From assembly GCA_000611775.1 (NCBI GenBank), contig KK106981.1:3617370-3681369 (forward strand): DNA of 64,000 bases, read 5' to 3'. The stretch is from Umbilicaria muhlenbergii. Its lineage: Eukaryota; Ascomycota; Lecanoromycetes; Umbilicariales; Umbilicariaceae. A program made the position numbers and the translations under genes. A model generated the notes under the pieces. That model had not been told where the DNA came from. It searched no databases and saw nothing but the letters and a program-made list of their open reading frames with translations. Of this stretch, positions 47,762 to 61,098 are shown piece by piece. Positions within the stretch are counted from its first letter, which is position 1, and every line of letters starts with the position of its first letter.

Positions 47762-50688
47762 ATGAGTCGAGATTACAAGCCCGGTGAGGGCAAATCAACT
47801 GATAGAAGCTCACCTCGGCCATCATCCTTGCGCTCAGGAACCGAATCTCCACATCGAAGGCCAGGACGGCCACATTACATGACAGTAGGCTCAGGTTCAA
47901 CGTCAGCAAGTGCAGCAGCCCTAATGGCATCCCTCGACAAGGACTCGGGATATGGAGGCAGCATAGCCGGCGATAGCCATACAAATGATGGAAGCGCGAG
48001 GGGCTGGCATCCAGGTCTAACAGAGGACAGGCCAACACCAAGTCACACACCAGTGTTGCCGGGAGAAAGCAATCCAGCCTCAGAACATGAACGGCGCGTC
48101 CTTGCCGGTCATGTTCACCAGCTATACTACAATCAGAACAGGGTGGCGCTGGGTCGTGCCATAAATCGGACGGTGGAGACTCTCAAAGAACTCCAACAGA
48201 TGAATTCAACATGGCCGGCCCACTACCCATCTGTTCAGCGCCCACAGGAGCCACTACCTTCCAGGCCAGATCCAAGACCTGGAATACATCACACTCAAAC
48301 AACCCTCGGTAATGCCAACAATCAAATCGAAAACGCGCCATTACGACCAGGACCTCGGCGCGCCGCCACCTCACTTGGGGAAAGTTCTTCTGGAGAATCA
48401 AGCGCTGCGGCCGAGAAGAGGGCTGTACCGGAACCCAGACTCATTACCCCGCAAATAGCACAAGAGTTCCAGATACTCAAGTTAGATTTCAAGGTCCAGG
48501 GGTTGACACAGGCGGAGATAGCACATTCAATGGACAAAGGCTCGATAGCGTCGTTACTGGACGGGAAGATCAATACGAGCATAAGGCATCTACTTCTGTT
48601 ACGCGATCGTATCGAAGACACTTCAAGCAAGGTGCTGGTGACCGGAGACTTGAATGCAGGGAAGTCGACCTTTTGCAACGCTCTCCTACGGCGGAAAGTC
48701 CTGCCTGAAGATCAACAACCGTGCACAAGTATCTTCTGCGAAGTCCTGGATGCTAGGGAGAACGGCGGTGTGGAAGAGGTGCATGCGGTGCATAAGGAAG
48801 AGCAATACAACAGGAACGACGAAAGCACCTACGACGTGTATTCCTTGCTGGAGTTAGAGAAAATCGTGACGGACAATGATCAGTACACCCAATGCAAGGT
48901 CTACGTCAGGGATATCCGGACGATAGACGAGTCACTACTAAATAATGGCGTCGTTGATATATCTATCATTGATGCGCCCGGCCTCAATTCGGATTCTTTG
49001 AAAACGACAGCGGTATTTGCCCGCCAGGAAGAAATCGATGTGGTTGTCTTTGTTGTCTCTGCAGCAAACCACTTCACTTTGTCAGCCAAGGAGTTCATCT
49101 GGAATGCGGCACACGAGAAGGCCTATATCTTTATAGTTGTCAACGGCTTTGACAACATTCGAGACAAGGAGCGATGTCAACGCATGATTCTTGAACAAGT
49201 GGCCACGCTCAGTCCACGCACCTTCAAGGAGTCCTCAGAGTTGGTCCACTTCGTTTCTAGTAATGCGATCCCAGTGATTCCAGCCATGATGCAAGGCCCT
49301 GGCGGAGGCGGAGATGGCGGTGGAAGCTCGGATCCTTCGGATGATGGACCATCGCCGGATGATGATGATGAGCCAAGTGGGAAGCATGGCGAACCGGGAT
49401 CGCCGCCAGGAAAGGGCAAAGGAAAGGAGAAGGAGAAACTCCAGGACTTCGAAAATCTAGAGGGCGCTCTACGCCGCTTTGTGCTCGAGAAGCGCGCCCG
49501 CTCAAAACTCGCACCGGCGAAGACTTACCTCCTCAACGTCCTTGCTGATCTAAACGTTCTAGCCAGCGTGAACCGCGACGTGGCTCAATCAGAACTGGAC
49601 CGGGTCACCAAGGAACTCCATGATCTCGAGCCTGTCTTTGAACAATCCAAGAAAGCCCGCTCGGAAGTCAGTGATAACATTGATAAGACCATCGAAGAGA
49701 CCTGTTCGGACATCTACTCCCACACCCGCAATGTCCTTACCATGACCATCTCTCGCGTTGCAGATGCCGATCTCGGCGTTCCATACCCTGGTCTTCTGAA
49801 CGCCTTCCAATATGCCGAGGATATCAAAGCTGCCATGCTGGACGAGATATCTGCTTCCGTGACTACCTGCGAGGAGCACGCTCGAACCAGGGCAGTGGCC
49901 GGCGTCAATACAATCAAGTCTCTTGGTATACTCCACTTAGGCGACGAGTACACCGACCTGAACTTCCGGTCTGACATGATGTTCCGACGGAGAAGAGATC
50001 TCCTGGCGAGACAGGTAGACACCGAAGTCGAGATCTGGGACTTCTTCGACATCGGTAGCCTATGGCAGCGACAAGAGAAAGTCGCCGGTACAGGCATGGC
50101 AATGACAGTCGTAGGCGTACTAGGAACGCGCATGGTCGGCGGCATTGGCTGGATCGATGGGGCGATGGGCGCCGCAAAAGTCATGGGCACGCAACACATG
50201 CGGCGGATGATCATCCCCGGCATCATCGCTACTGGTAAGCCCCTCACTCACTCACCCCTCCAGCCCTAGCATCCGTCCGCATGCAGTATCTAACTTACTT
50301 CCCCCACGCAGTCGTCCTCGCAACAACCTACGCCCTCCACTCCATCCCCTCCTCCCTCCCCAGCCGCCTCTCCACCAAGCTCTCCGCCCGCCTCGCCTCC
50401 CTCGACTACGTGCACACCAACTCCAGCCGCATCTCCACCGAAGTCCGAAAAGTACTGCGTTACCCGGCTGATAGTCTACGCGTCGGTCTGCAGCGCTCGG
50501 TCGAACAGATCGCTGTCAGGAGAGACGAGACGGTCAAGGTTAAGAGGGAGAGCGAGGTCGCGAGGAAGTTTTTTGGGAATTTGGTTAGGGAGAGCGCGGA
50601 GGGGAGGAGGGGGGTTGAGGGGGTGGATTTGGAGGGGGTGGCGGTGCCGGGGGTGGCGGGGGGGTATGAGGAGGGGGTTATGGTTTGA
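47762..50688 (+). CDS. fzo1: Mitofusin Fzo1, outer-membrane fusion GTPase
   Basis: Exons 47762-50234 and 50312-50688 join in frame to 949 residues. The GTPase motifs are visible: P-loop GDLNAGKST (295-303), switch PCTS, DAPG (from 404) and NGFD (from 461). Two membrane segments lie near 780-800 (MTVVGVLGTRMVGGIGWIDG) and 815-835 (MIIPGIIATVVLATTYALHS); the intron splits the second. Heptad-rich helices lie on both sides. Fzo1 tethers and fuses mitochondrial outer membranes. A low-complexity Gly/Asp/Lys insert (about 511-560) follows the GTPase domain. The last 60 residues are Gly/Val/Glu-rich and encoded by a very G-rich strand. The intron (77 nt) has donor GTAAGC and acceptor CGCAG. Confidence 0.94.
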
Positions 50689-52660
50689 GGGAGTGGTGAC
50701 GCATGGGGGGGTTGGTGAGATGGGGAGGAGGGGGGGTTTTGGAGGGTTTCTGTGGGGTCGAGGTTTGGTACTGAGGGAAGGAATGGGGTGTACAGATTGA
50801 TCCCGGGCGTTGGGTTTGGGGTAAAGCGGGAAAATAAATGCCTGGTTTGCAATGGTCGACGGAGGCTTGGTGTTAGGCGAGGGCGACTCGTTCTTGTGAC
50901 CATGTGGTATGTAGCGGAAGGCCGGGGTGGGAAGCTGTAGATATATCCACTCTTAGGCAGAACATATGATTATTTCCAGTTGAATGTCGGAATAAGGTGA
51001 GGGCCATCAACGTCCGGGTACCTCTGACTTATGACAAACAATATCATGAAATTTCTCTAAATACAATCACTCCTAATTAGAGATACAACCTGTCTACATA
51101 ATCTGTATCAAAATCACTTCCATTCCCAGCCCCATCACCACCATCCCGGTCTACGGACCAACCAAGTCATATACAGAACCCTCCTCGTCCCAAACAGGCC
51201 CTTCCACTCGACCGCCAAAACCCTGGACCCCATGCCGGCACCAGCTCTAAGTCAGCACTCTAGTCTGGAGGTGCGATCAATCCCTCAAGGGCAATTGGGA
51301 GACTTCCAAATAGTTGTCACGTTTCCGGCCTGCTGGAGCTAGCCAGGGTGATGGCCCGAGTTTCCGCAAGACAACAATTGGCAGCATTCATACCCTGAGG
51401 GGTCAAGCGTAAGCGCTGGCGATCTTAGATATCCTGTGATGAGGAGCTGAACTCGTAGTGAGTGGTTACCAGTCAAAACCAGTCTCTTGATTCATAAAGA
51501 CAAGGGAGCGAAGGAGGATTCGCGGCTATTGTGTGGAAGCAGCACTGGTGCTGACGGATCCCCACGCCGAAACCAGAAACCCCGTATTCCTCTAGGGACA
51601 TATGTCTTTAGTGCACGGAATGACGGAGAGGTATCAAGGCCCTAGGGCTTCCAATCCAATCGCTGTTTCTACAGCCCAGACTCGCCAGCTCCAACATACC
51701 AACCATCAAGGGAGGAAACCGTTTGTGGCCGCCGTTGTCAGCTCCATCCATGTGTCCAAGAACATCACCATACAAGCAAAATTTGGAGACCTCTGTCGGC
51801 ATCCCAAACAGGGAAAATACGTAATGCAAATTACACCCCGATTTCGAACACATAAATACATAAGCAACCAGATCAAAACGTGCAGTGACAAGCATTCCGC
51901 AGCTTTTCTCGAACGTTCCAAACCGCGGATCTGAGTGTTAAAGGATCAACATCCCAGTACATATAGATGGAAGAAGACGTCAGAGCCTACTGCACATAAC
52001 CGACGAACAGTTCGAGTGGCGGCTTCTCATGTTATTTAGTACAGGTTGCAATCAGCGTTGTTTTGTGAGTATAGCAGAGGTCCCAACTGTACTCTGTAAT
52101 CACAGTCCATATTTATTGCCCCGGACTTGAAAAGAAACAGAAATGTGTTTATCCCTGCCATTCCATAAGGCAGTCTTCCTACGCTTAAGCTAGACCCTTT
52201 CGGGCCACTTGTCGTCCGGCATGTCATTCTCGCTCGCCGCAAGTGATCTTCAAAGTAGACGTAAGGCACTTTTCGATTTCTGGCAGACATTTCTCTTGAA
52301 AAGAGTCTCGATTGGATGCCACAACGTAGTATCTATGCCTACACTGAACAGCTACAATGCCTAAGCGCCCCTCCCCTTCATGCCCCTGCCACATTAACGC
52401 AGCCCCCCAAACTCAAAGCCAGTGCAGTCCCACCTAGCCAGGATCGGCATATGAAGGAACCCCCCCAAAAAACGCCCAATCTATGCGTCGTCGATGCAGA
52501 GTGCTGGAGCTCTCGTTCGTAAATACACTCATCCCGAAAAAAAGCGCCGGTGCAAATGCTAGTGATAAACCCGCCATACCATGCAGTGTAAAACGAATAT
52601 GCCTCATAAGAGCAGGAAGGGATGTAAGAAGAATGTGAAAGCGAAAGCTGCGATGCCATT
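50689..52660. other. Convergent intergenic region between fzo1 and cyclin gene, no gene seen
   Basis: Nearly 2 kb between two gene ends, long for a region where convergent spacers are otherwise 350-600 bp, apart from the 1.4 kb after grg1. Frames of up to 110 codons without recognisable domains. Long 3' UTRs or a non-coding transcript are possible. Confidence 0.4.
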
Positions 52661-54741
52661 TTAGTTCTGGAAGCTGGGTTGCGGGAGCGATGGCCACTGT
52701 GGCATTTGGAGCTGCGGCCACGCGTCGTGGTGCATATATGGCACGACACCGGTCTTCCGCTCGCTCATCGGTTTCCCGAGAGGTTGGTAGTGCATCTGGT
52801 CGAAGCCCAGATTCTGTGATGGATTGTGCATCGACGCTGACGGAGGGGGAACCAAGAGGGTGTTGACACCTCGGACCGGTCGGTAGGGTGAGCTGCGCTG
52901 CGCCGCAAAGTAGGATGGAGATGAGAGGTTCTGTGAGTGTTGTGATTGGGAAAAGTTGCTCGATATCGGAGAAGAATTCCCGGAGGCTCCGGGGTAAGGA
53001 CTTTGCCGTCGTGACGACTCCCCCATCGGCGATATTATGTTTGCGTGGGGGTACAACGGCGCCGGTTTCTGAGACGAAGATATGCTACCAGTCTGTGGCC
53101 AGTTGCCTAGTCCTGGATAGACCATCGACATAGCTCGTCCTGGAGGAGGTAGTTGTGTAGAGTGTAGCCCATCCACTCCGCCTCCATAGTTGGTCGTATT
53201 GATGGAGAGGTTTGGTATGGGCAATCGAGGGATGTTCGGAGTAATCCCGTACACAGTTGAGGGAGTCAAGGTTGTAGAAGAGGCGGCTGAGGGTGCTATA
53301 CTCTGGCTGGGTCTCTTCGTTGGCGGTTCCTGACTGTTGTCGTCATAACTCCGTTTCCTTGCCGTGGGTCTGAGGTCGATCTCGGGCATGGGTGGGGCGG
53401 GTGAGGGGATTGTGGGAGCCAAGTACGGCGGCATCGAGAGCGGGTGAGGATATGCTGAATTCGAAGTGGAGGTATGGTGGCTCGGCAGGAACGGTGGTGA
53501 CGCGTTCGTTGAAGCTGGCGGCGAGGGAAGAGAGGGCGGTAGGGTGAACATAGGCGTAGGCGGACCGACCGTTCTAGATGGGACATTCAGTTGCGTCTTC
53601 GAAGCCCTGTCGAAATAGTTCCAGAACCTGCCCAACTTGACATGCCAGTCTCTCCATTCGACGTCGGAAGTGTACAGGTTGTATTTCATGTTGCTCAGGA
53701 ATTCCACTTCCATGATATGAATTTCCTGTACCGATATTCCTGATACTTCGGCCCAGGTCTTGTTGGTGTAGGTATTATCGTCAAGGACTGATCCAAAATT
53801 AGCTCTTGGTACCAAGATTCACTTGATGGACAGAAAACTTGCATTTGTTCCCCAACATTAATGCTACGGTGAGCAGTCTGAATTCACTCCCTGGTTTGCC
53901 CTTCACCGTCGGATTAAGCTTCTTTAATCGGTATATGAACAGTAGCGCTAGAAGTATGACGTTTTGGGTGACCTGAGTCGTGGATAGTATTGTTGTAACC
54001 CATTTACGGAAGCCCATGGATGGCATTGCTTCTGGCACAAGAGGCGTAGTTGGCATGGGGATGGTCTTCGATTCTTCAACTCGATGGAGGGTGAGGGACG
54101 ATTCAAACCAGAAAAGGCATGTAATCTGGCCCCAGTTAGCCCATGAGTCTCGTTGCAGAGCTTTTTATGTAGATCCAACTCACCTGAGCCGCAAATTCGG
54201 CCAAACTGCCTTTGCTGTCGTTGATGGTAGATGGTATTTGAAGGTAATGCACGATTGCATTCCCATTGCTCGAGCTCCTCCGTCGTGATGACTGCTCCTG
54301 GTTCGTCGTATTGTCTCTGTGAGCTCTGGGGCTCTGAGGGCGACTGGCAGGCTTGAAGTTTAGCTGGTCATTACTGCCATGGAGCCCACGCGGAAAAGTG
54401 TTTGCATTGCCGAAGGTGCCCGTGGTCGAGCGGTAGGATGTGGCACCGGGCATCGATGGGAGAACACTGCTATACTGAGATCCTGGAGCAAATAGCGGGT
54501 TGAAGCTCGCTGCCGTCATGTCTTTTGGAGGTGTCCGTAGTCCGTGGACCAGAGGAGCAGCACCGCTCTCCAGGCCCGAAACTGTCCGTCCACACGGCCC
54601 CCAGTTCGAATTATCCTTCTGCCGTTCACAGGCCTTGAAATATTCGGCGTATGTTTGTGGTGAAGGTAGTGAGGCAAGTGATGTGTACTGGTTCGACGAC
54701 AGAATGGAAGGCATCGAGAGTGGGAGCTGGAAGTGCAGCAT
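52661..54741 (-). CDS. Cyclin-like protein, Clg1/Pho85-cyclin type
   Basis: Exons 54741-54184, 54125-53843 and 53787-52661 join in frame to 655 residues. The cyclin box is central (about 185-320): LAEFAAQ-ITCLFWF, FRKWVTTILSTTQVTQN, LLTVALMLGNKFLDDNTYTN, KTWAEVSGISVQEIHIMEVE and FLSNMKYNLY. The ALMLGNKFLDDNTYTNKTW block is typical of Pho80/Pcl-type cyclins, and the last part recalls Clg1. The N-terminal 180 residues and C-terminal 330 residues are Ser/Pro-rich. Such cyclins activate the Pho85-type kinase in nutrient and cell-cycle control. Intron 2 has a GC donor (T/GCAAGT) with acceptor TCAG; splicing there restores the cyclin motif. Clg1 over another Pcl is a judgement by resemblance. Confidence 0.85.
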
Positions 54742-55870
54742 CGAGAACGAGTGGGCTCAGACTACCGCTGCCGGGGAACTGAAGGGGGAGGAACGGTTGT
54801 CGACGTGGTTCGAAAGTTCGGTGTGGAAGGTGTGAGGAAAGGTCGATGGAGGGTGGGCTTCACTTCGAGGTGGTGCATGGCATTGAGCGTGGTTCAGTAG
54901 TCGATGGTCATACCAGGCAGGTATCAATGGGGGCACTGAATCAACAAGTAAGGTGAATGGTACGTGACAATAGTAATCTATTGTCAGCCGTGCCAGTTGC
55001 AGGTTGACACACTGGTCAAGCGGTAGTAGTAGTACAGGAATGTTCGTGAACCCTGGGGAGAGACCGGGATGGCGTGACTATTGAGGTATGATGTAGAAAA
55101 AAGAAGAACGGAATTGACTAGGAAGTGACTACTCGTGACTATTGAATGTGGCACGCCCAAAGTGGAGAATGGAGAGACGAAACATCAACAAGAAATGACC
55201 CAAGGGAATGAACGATAATATGCTGTTCGTCAAGCCGAGCTTGATCCAGGCAATGTTCAGGAGGCCGATCTCTTGTCTTGGGCTTGGGGTGGGATAGGGA
55301 AAAAAGAGTAAGGTATCTGTCAAGGTTCCCGGTTGATGTCAGAGCCACCAGGTCGGTGGATGCAAGTGACAAGGGCGCGTCACCTAAAGTTTTGCAGAGG
55401 AAGCTGTGTGGAAGTGGAAGAGGTGATTATGTGGAAGGATAGTCTAGGCAGTTAGTGGCACATGGCATCGTGCTGTGCGGTAGCCTGTGAGAGTGTATCA
55501 GGTCCAATACGATCCTCATACGGCGCAAGACGGGCCAATAGCACGGGCCCGGTCACTGCGTTCTGGCAAGTGGGAAGTGGTTTAGCTGCTCCTGTAGCAT
55601 GCTAGCCCGGCTGGATGGTTAGAGGTAGAGGTGCACTATGTGCTAGACAGCTCGATGGCGAGATGACTAGATGGCTGGCCCAACGCCGCGAGCCGGTGCC
55701 GCAGACATGAATGACTCCTGCCTTGTCTTGTGATGGCGTTTGGCGGCCTTTCTGGCGGGCTTGGACGGTGCCTTGCCTGCTTCGGGCTCCTTGATTGTTG
55801 CAACACGCGGAGAGGGGGTGATGGGATGCGAGAGCGCGTTCCGTGTGTGAAAAGTGAAAAGTGAAATTTC

Positions 55871-55893
55871 TGGGTTGCTGGGTTGCTGGGTTA
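55871..55893. repeat. 8-bp tandem repeat, about 3 copies
   Basis: TGGGTTGC is repeated, with the last copy degenerate. Confidence 0.75.
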
Positions 55894-55898
55894 CTCTC

Positions 55899-55922
55899 AC
55901 GGCTACGGCTACGGCTACGGCT
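55899..55922. repeat. 6-bp microsatellite, 4 copies
   Basis: ACGGCT is repeated four times without error, 6 bp after the TGGGTTGC repeat. Confidence 0.85.
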
Positions 55923-55970
55923 GCGCTGACGGATGCGGTTACGACGCAAACCAAGCACGATGGGGTGGAA

Positions 55971-55991
55971 GGAGAAAGGAGAAAGGAGAAA
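55971..55991. repeat. 7-bp microsatellite, 3 copies
   Basis: GGAGAAA is repeated three times and continues as a purine run. Confidence 0.75.
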
Positions 55992-58900
55992 GGGTTAAAG
56001 TGCTGGCGAGAGTGTGCACTTGCGAGCCTTCCAGTGCCGCCCGAGAGGATGAAGGCATTGACTGCTGCTGCCAACGCCGCCCGCTGATTGGCCGCCGTAA
56101 GACATCCAGGAGGGGAAGAGTGGGGGGGAGGAGGGTGATAGGCCAGGGCTACATGGACCAGAACATTGAAGGGATTCGTGAGTGTCAGAGACCTGCTGTG
56201 TTAATAGCGGCCAAATGACGATGGACACGCCCCCCAACATCGCCTCTCCAGTTGCTCATGTAGGGGGGCTTACTTCGTACAGATCCCAGGACCCAGGCTT
56301 CCTTGGAGCGAGAAAAGTACAAGGGAGAGGGGAGAGGGGAGAGGCTAAAGGCCAGATGCTAGATGCGACCGAGGCTAAGGCATCACACGGATTCCGGAAG
56401 TATGTGCGAGGATGGGCATCAGCATGGTTTGTGGATTTGTGGATTCGTGGATCTGTATGGGTTGGGCCAGGGAGATTTGACGGTCCCGATGGAATAGCTT
56501 CGCAAAGGCAGAGCCAGGAATGAAGGGAAGGCGAAAAAGGCCCGATTGCGTTCTCGGCTGAATTGCATGATTTGCGGTTGGGAGTGCGCTCCTTGCTTTA
56601 GCGAATTGGAATCCGACGCTGTTTGTGCCGTGTGCTTACCTCTGCCTCCTAGCTCCCCGCTCCCCGGGTGGAGCTGAGTGGCCTGCCTCATGCCTACTCG
56701 TGCTGCTGTCTTGCACAGTCTTGCACCGTCGTGGGCCCGGGTCTGGCCTGGCTCGCCGGGTCAGGAGTTGTCTTACCTCAGCCTGGCGCGGAGGCTTTCG
56801 CTGCTGCTTGGCTGCACAGAGCAGCCAAGCCAAGCGTCAAGCCCGTGGACCGTGGATGAACTGACGCTGCAGTCGGCGGGGTGCCACTCGTACTCGTAAT
56901 TTGGCCGGGCGCAGCAAAGCAGGTGGATCATGGCGCTAGGGGAGGGCAATCCCAATGCAGAGGCCAGAAGGATGCTGCGACCGCTAGACCATACAACGGT
57001 GCTATGATGATCTTTGCAACGATATCCTTCATGTATGTACGTATCATGATTCTTGCTGGCTAAAGTTGGGTTTTTGCATTCCGCCCATGCAGACCGGGTA
57101 GCTGATTGGCCGGTTGGACTTGATGCGAGGCGCGACGCCTGAAAGGAGGTCATAGATTAATTGATGAGCAACGTGATACCGTTCTCATCGCCCTTTTGCC
57201 TCCTTTCTCCCCTCGCCCTTTCCGGCCTTACTCTCGTGGCAACATCACAGGCCGGTGTACAGATCCGAGACGGTCGAGCTGCAGTACCAAGGAAGGCAGG
57301 GTGGCATGATCTTGAAAAACAAATCCTGAAGCATAAGCCCGTACCAGTCACAGTTCTTGCACCAGCCTCCAGCAACCTCTGGACTTTGGAACGAACTAAG
57401 CAGGCAAATGATTGATCGTGAAGTCTCCGACGACTTCCGCAGACGAAGGTTACTACTTCTGCAAAGTATGATGTACAGCAATCGGGCTTGGTGCAACGAT
57501 CCTTTCGGCTAGGGATGGGATGGGCGACATGAACAATCCGCAAAGGGCGATCATTATTATTTCTCATACCCCGAGCACAAGAACTTCGTCGCTGCTGATA
57601 GTATCCTCTGTCAGGATAGCGCATGAGGGGCCCGACGAAGGCCGGCGCTTCGCATTCTCTTGATTGGCCCGGAGTACCGAGAAAATCGGGCTGGTGGATG
57701 CCAGAACGATAAGAGCACACATCAAGGAAAGTTCGTACATCTAGAGACGAGAGAGGCTGGGTCGAATGCCAACGCCACTGTTTGCGGCTTGAGGCCATCG
57801 TGAAGGCAGAAGGCAAAACCGCGAGACTAGTGTTGATTCAATCGCCCCCAATCTCCAATCGACGCTCATCCATTGCCAAGACCCTATACTCCTTTTCGTC
57901 GCGCTCAGAGCTTATCAGCGACTGGATATGATTGGGCCAATGACGAGTTGGCCGTTAGCATGTTTCTCAGCTGCACTGGTTTGCGTTTCAATGGGCAGAC
58001 GCATGAAAAGGCTCGCATGGCTACTTCTGGTATCAGGCAGCAGAAACAGAAACAGAAACACGTCCTGCGGCCAGTCATCTTTGCAGTTTCGGTGTGCCCT
58101 ATGTGGGCGGTAAGACCGCGTTTGTAAGGCAGCAGAATCAAGTGTGGATGGAACACTCCTGTCGAACAAGGTTCATCGCGAGTGGAGGCGTGTCCGTAAG
58201 TCTAAGTCTTCAACTACTCCGACCACAAGCTACCTTCCAATCCTCCTGACCCGTACAGCAAAAGAGTGTAAGACGTAAGACGGTAGATGGCAAACGGCAT
58301 GATCCATGTCCAATAACTGATAGTGTCCCCGCTCAAACGATGCTATCTATCGGAGTACACGGTACACATCACTGATGCGGAATCTGCCACACAGAAATAA
58401 TCACCATTGCCTCTGTGGTCGCGGCCATTGCCTCTTTCTCAATGTTCCAGCCCCAAACCCAATAATCCCGTCGAGACGCGATCCAGGGATAGGCAAACGT
58501 ACGCGGCCTCGGCGGACTGACCGCCCCGAGCGGTTTGCATCAACCTTCTGCTTCTGCCAGCATGAGGCATGCGGTGCGACCATTTGGATGGGCCCCCTCA
58601 GCCATTTAGAAAAGGCTTACTACTCGGAATGTTCCAACTTTCTCAGGTTTAGGTCAGCGGTCACTGGTGCTGATGAGGACGAACGAACAGATCTGGAGAT
58701 CTCGATCGCTTTTTCGCCTGACAAAAAATGCACCTTGCGGCGCTGCGCAAGGGGACGATCCTTGCACATGCGCCCTCCTCCGTTCAGGTAGTGCCTTCTG
58801 ATATTCCGTACCGTAAGCGCAACACGTAAGGATTCTATTCACGGAAGTATCAAGTACGTGATCGTCGGTCACCGGCATCCCTTGGACAGTGGAGAAGACC

Positions 58901-61023
58901 TAACCCACGAAGCACAAATTCCATCAAGCAAACACGGGCATGGCGACGAGGCCACTAGAATCCTTCGCGTAAGCCAACATATTCATCTCGTAGCCCAACA
59001 CATGTACTCGTAGCTGGATTGACGCATCACATCCGGCAAGCTCAGGATGGTGTTGTCAAGCGATCATCAAGCCGCCCGAGACCTGAAGCACGACTTGCAA
59101 GGCTCATCGCCACATCAGGGCCACAAGACCGAGCGTGATGCATGCAAACAAAAGAGCCTTGTCTCGTACAGAACGATGCCATAGCGGACGGGAGTACGAG
59201 TACAGGAGTCTGTATCCCGGCACGGTTTCGACACCATCATTTATTCGTGCCAGCAGCATCCCACGAACCCCCTTCATCTTCTTATTGCCGCCCCGCCATA
59301 GCCGCGAAACCGGAGTGTCCAGTACTCTACGGCTGAGGATTATTCAACGCACTGCATGAAGGCTGAACGTCAGGACATGTTCCAAAGCAGGCCTGGAGGG
59401 TATCACCACGATCCAGATGCTCACGGGACATGAGACGGTGACATGTGGTGAGAGTCCAACCAATCGTTGGTATGGACAATGCAGCTATCCGAGTCAACGG
59501 GTCTTGCATCTCCTCCAAACGGTCGCCTTTCAGTTAACCTTCATATACCTGGCGCTTGGTAGATACCAAAGTCGACTTCATTCACACGTTGCTGCCTGAC
59601 TCCCATGGACTACGTCACAAGGGTTCCAAGGACTTCTGCGGCACCCAGTCCACGACGACACGTCTCAGAAGGCAGAGCGCCTCAGCACTAGGCGGCGCAA
59701 AGACCCTAGTCGTGGCCAGGCTTTCTTTCCAACTCGGCAGGTCCTTTATTTCACTTGGCCCCATCGCTGTCCAATCCACAATGGCATCGACACTCCGTCG
59801 TGAGGCTACCCCCACTAGCATCCGAACTTCGGCGCCTACTTCACACTCCGGAGCAGATTGTCCTACCCTTTGTCCGAGACTCAAGGGCTGGCATGGCACT
59901 CCTAGGGAGGACTATAGTAGGCATGCGCGCAGGGGACGGATTGGTCCGCAACCAGCCAACGGCATACCGTACCGCGTCTTGGATCGATATTAATGTTACA
60001 GAGTTTCTGCACGCAAGACAACTCCAGGACTAAGATATGCTGTACACGGGAGTCTTCGTTGTCAAATTGCTCATAGACTCTGTGAATCTCTATGGCGCGC
60101 CGATGTCCAATCGGACCATATACCCTGGAGTAGCTCCTGCTAGAATGGAATTTCTTCCGAGTAATCTGTTGTTGTCAGAGCGCGCTCTCTCCTCAGTTGC
60201 ATTTACGCCACTTGGCTCATTTTAGTCAAGGTCGGCAGCGAGCTAGCTTCTGAGCTATCGTGCTTATCGTTCATCACATGTTTCGAGTGTGGTTATCTCT
60301 GTCATTGTAGTCTCTATTATTCGTGCAATGTTTTCCTGTTCGTGGATTATGAAGAACCTCAGGTAGTTACGCCTTGCATCTTATACTGCTAATTGTGGTG
60401 GCAGTCTGTGTCTGTCGTTCACGTTGTTTAGCTTTTTCGGTGACGGTCATGTGAGAATTCCCTCACTTAATTGGCAAATATCCCGAGGATCCTCTCTGCC
60501 AGTGTTCCATGTGAATGGAGAACAACGCTTTGGAAGCCTGCATAATTGTCGGGGTTCCCGGTGTCTGGGTTCTCCTAACTGATTTAACCAAGGCAAGGTC
60601 AACATACTCGGGAAATCCCCTGTGGTTTTGGTCAGCTACAAGTGCAGGTGATGGGGACGCTGTATGCTCTTCTACGCCCCTCGAGGACCATGGACCGTGG
60701 ACTGACCATTTCTTGCGGTCAATGTACACATTGAACCTTCTGAACAGAGCTACGCGCATGGAATGTAGGACTCACAGCGAGTTGGCTTCTGGTGTTTATC
60801 AAGGGAATGCATCTTTTTGACGATAAATACGACATTTCTGGATTCAACAAAACTCAGCGCTGTTACTTGAAGTTATCATAGCGCCACCATCTTGTCAAGG
60901 ACTTATTCACAGTTGTCGTTGCGAACAGCATATGAAACAGCATATGACTGATTTTCCTGACGTGCCACCCAGTCGGACTTCGTTGGCCGACCTTTCAATG
61001 TAACCACCAACGGAATCCAATCC

Positions 61024-61030
61024 TATATAT
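61024..61030 (+). promoter_or_regulatory. TATA-like box upstream of orphan gene
   Basis: TATATAT lies 75 bp before the ATG of the orphan gene at 61099, a suitable spacing for a core promoter. Confidence 0.4.
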
Positions 61031-61098
61031 GGGTATCAACTTTCTAGGAGCCACGACATTGGCTTGCAGAGACACTCTCCTTTGGCTTGACACTTATT

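Larger units (their letters stand above)
54742..61098. other. 6.4-kb gene-poor region
   Basis: No convincing gene in the longest non-coding stretch of the window. Open frames up to about 220 codons occur on both strands, but without domains, credible introns or consistent composition. Microsatellites cluster at 55.87-55.99 kb, and the region has many short purine runs (for example near 56330). It may be a long regulatory region for the cyclin gene, may carry non-coding transcripts, or may be degraded sequence. Confidence 0.4.

Noticed and set aside
57164-57415. 83-residue frame with a hydrophobic N-terminus (MSNVIPFSSPFCLLSPLALS)
   Set aside because: It could pass as a small secreted protein, but it overlaps a longer opposite frame, has no supporting promoter or family, and lies in a region where chance frames are common.
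57157-57816. 219-codon minus-strand frame in the gene-poor region
   Set aside because: Arg/Cys/Ser-rich composition without domain or conserved motif, as expected of a frame open by chance.
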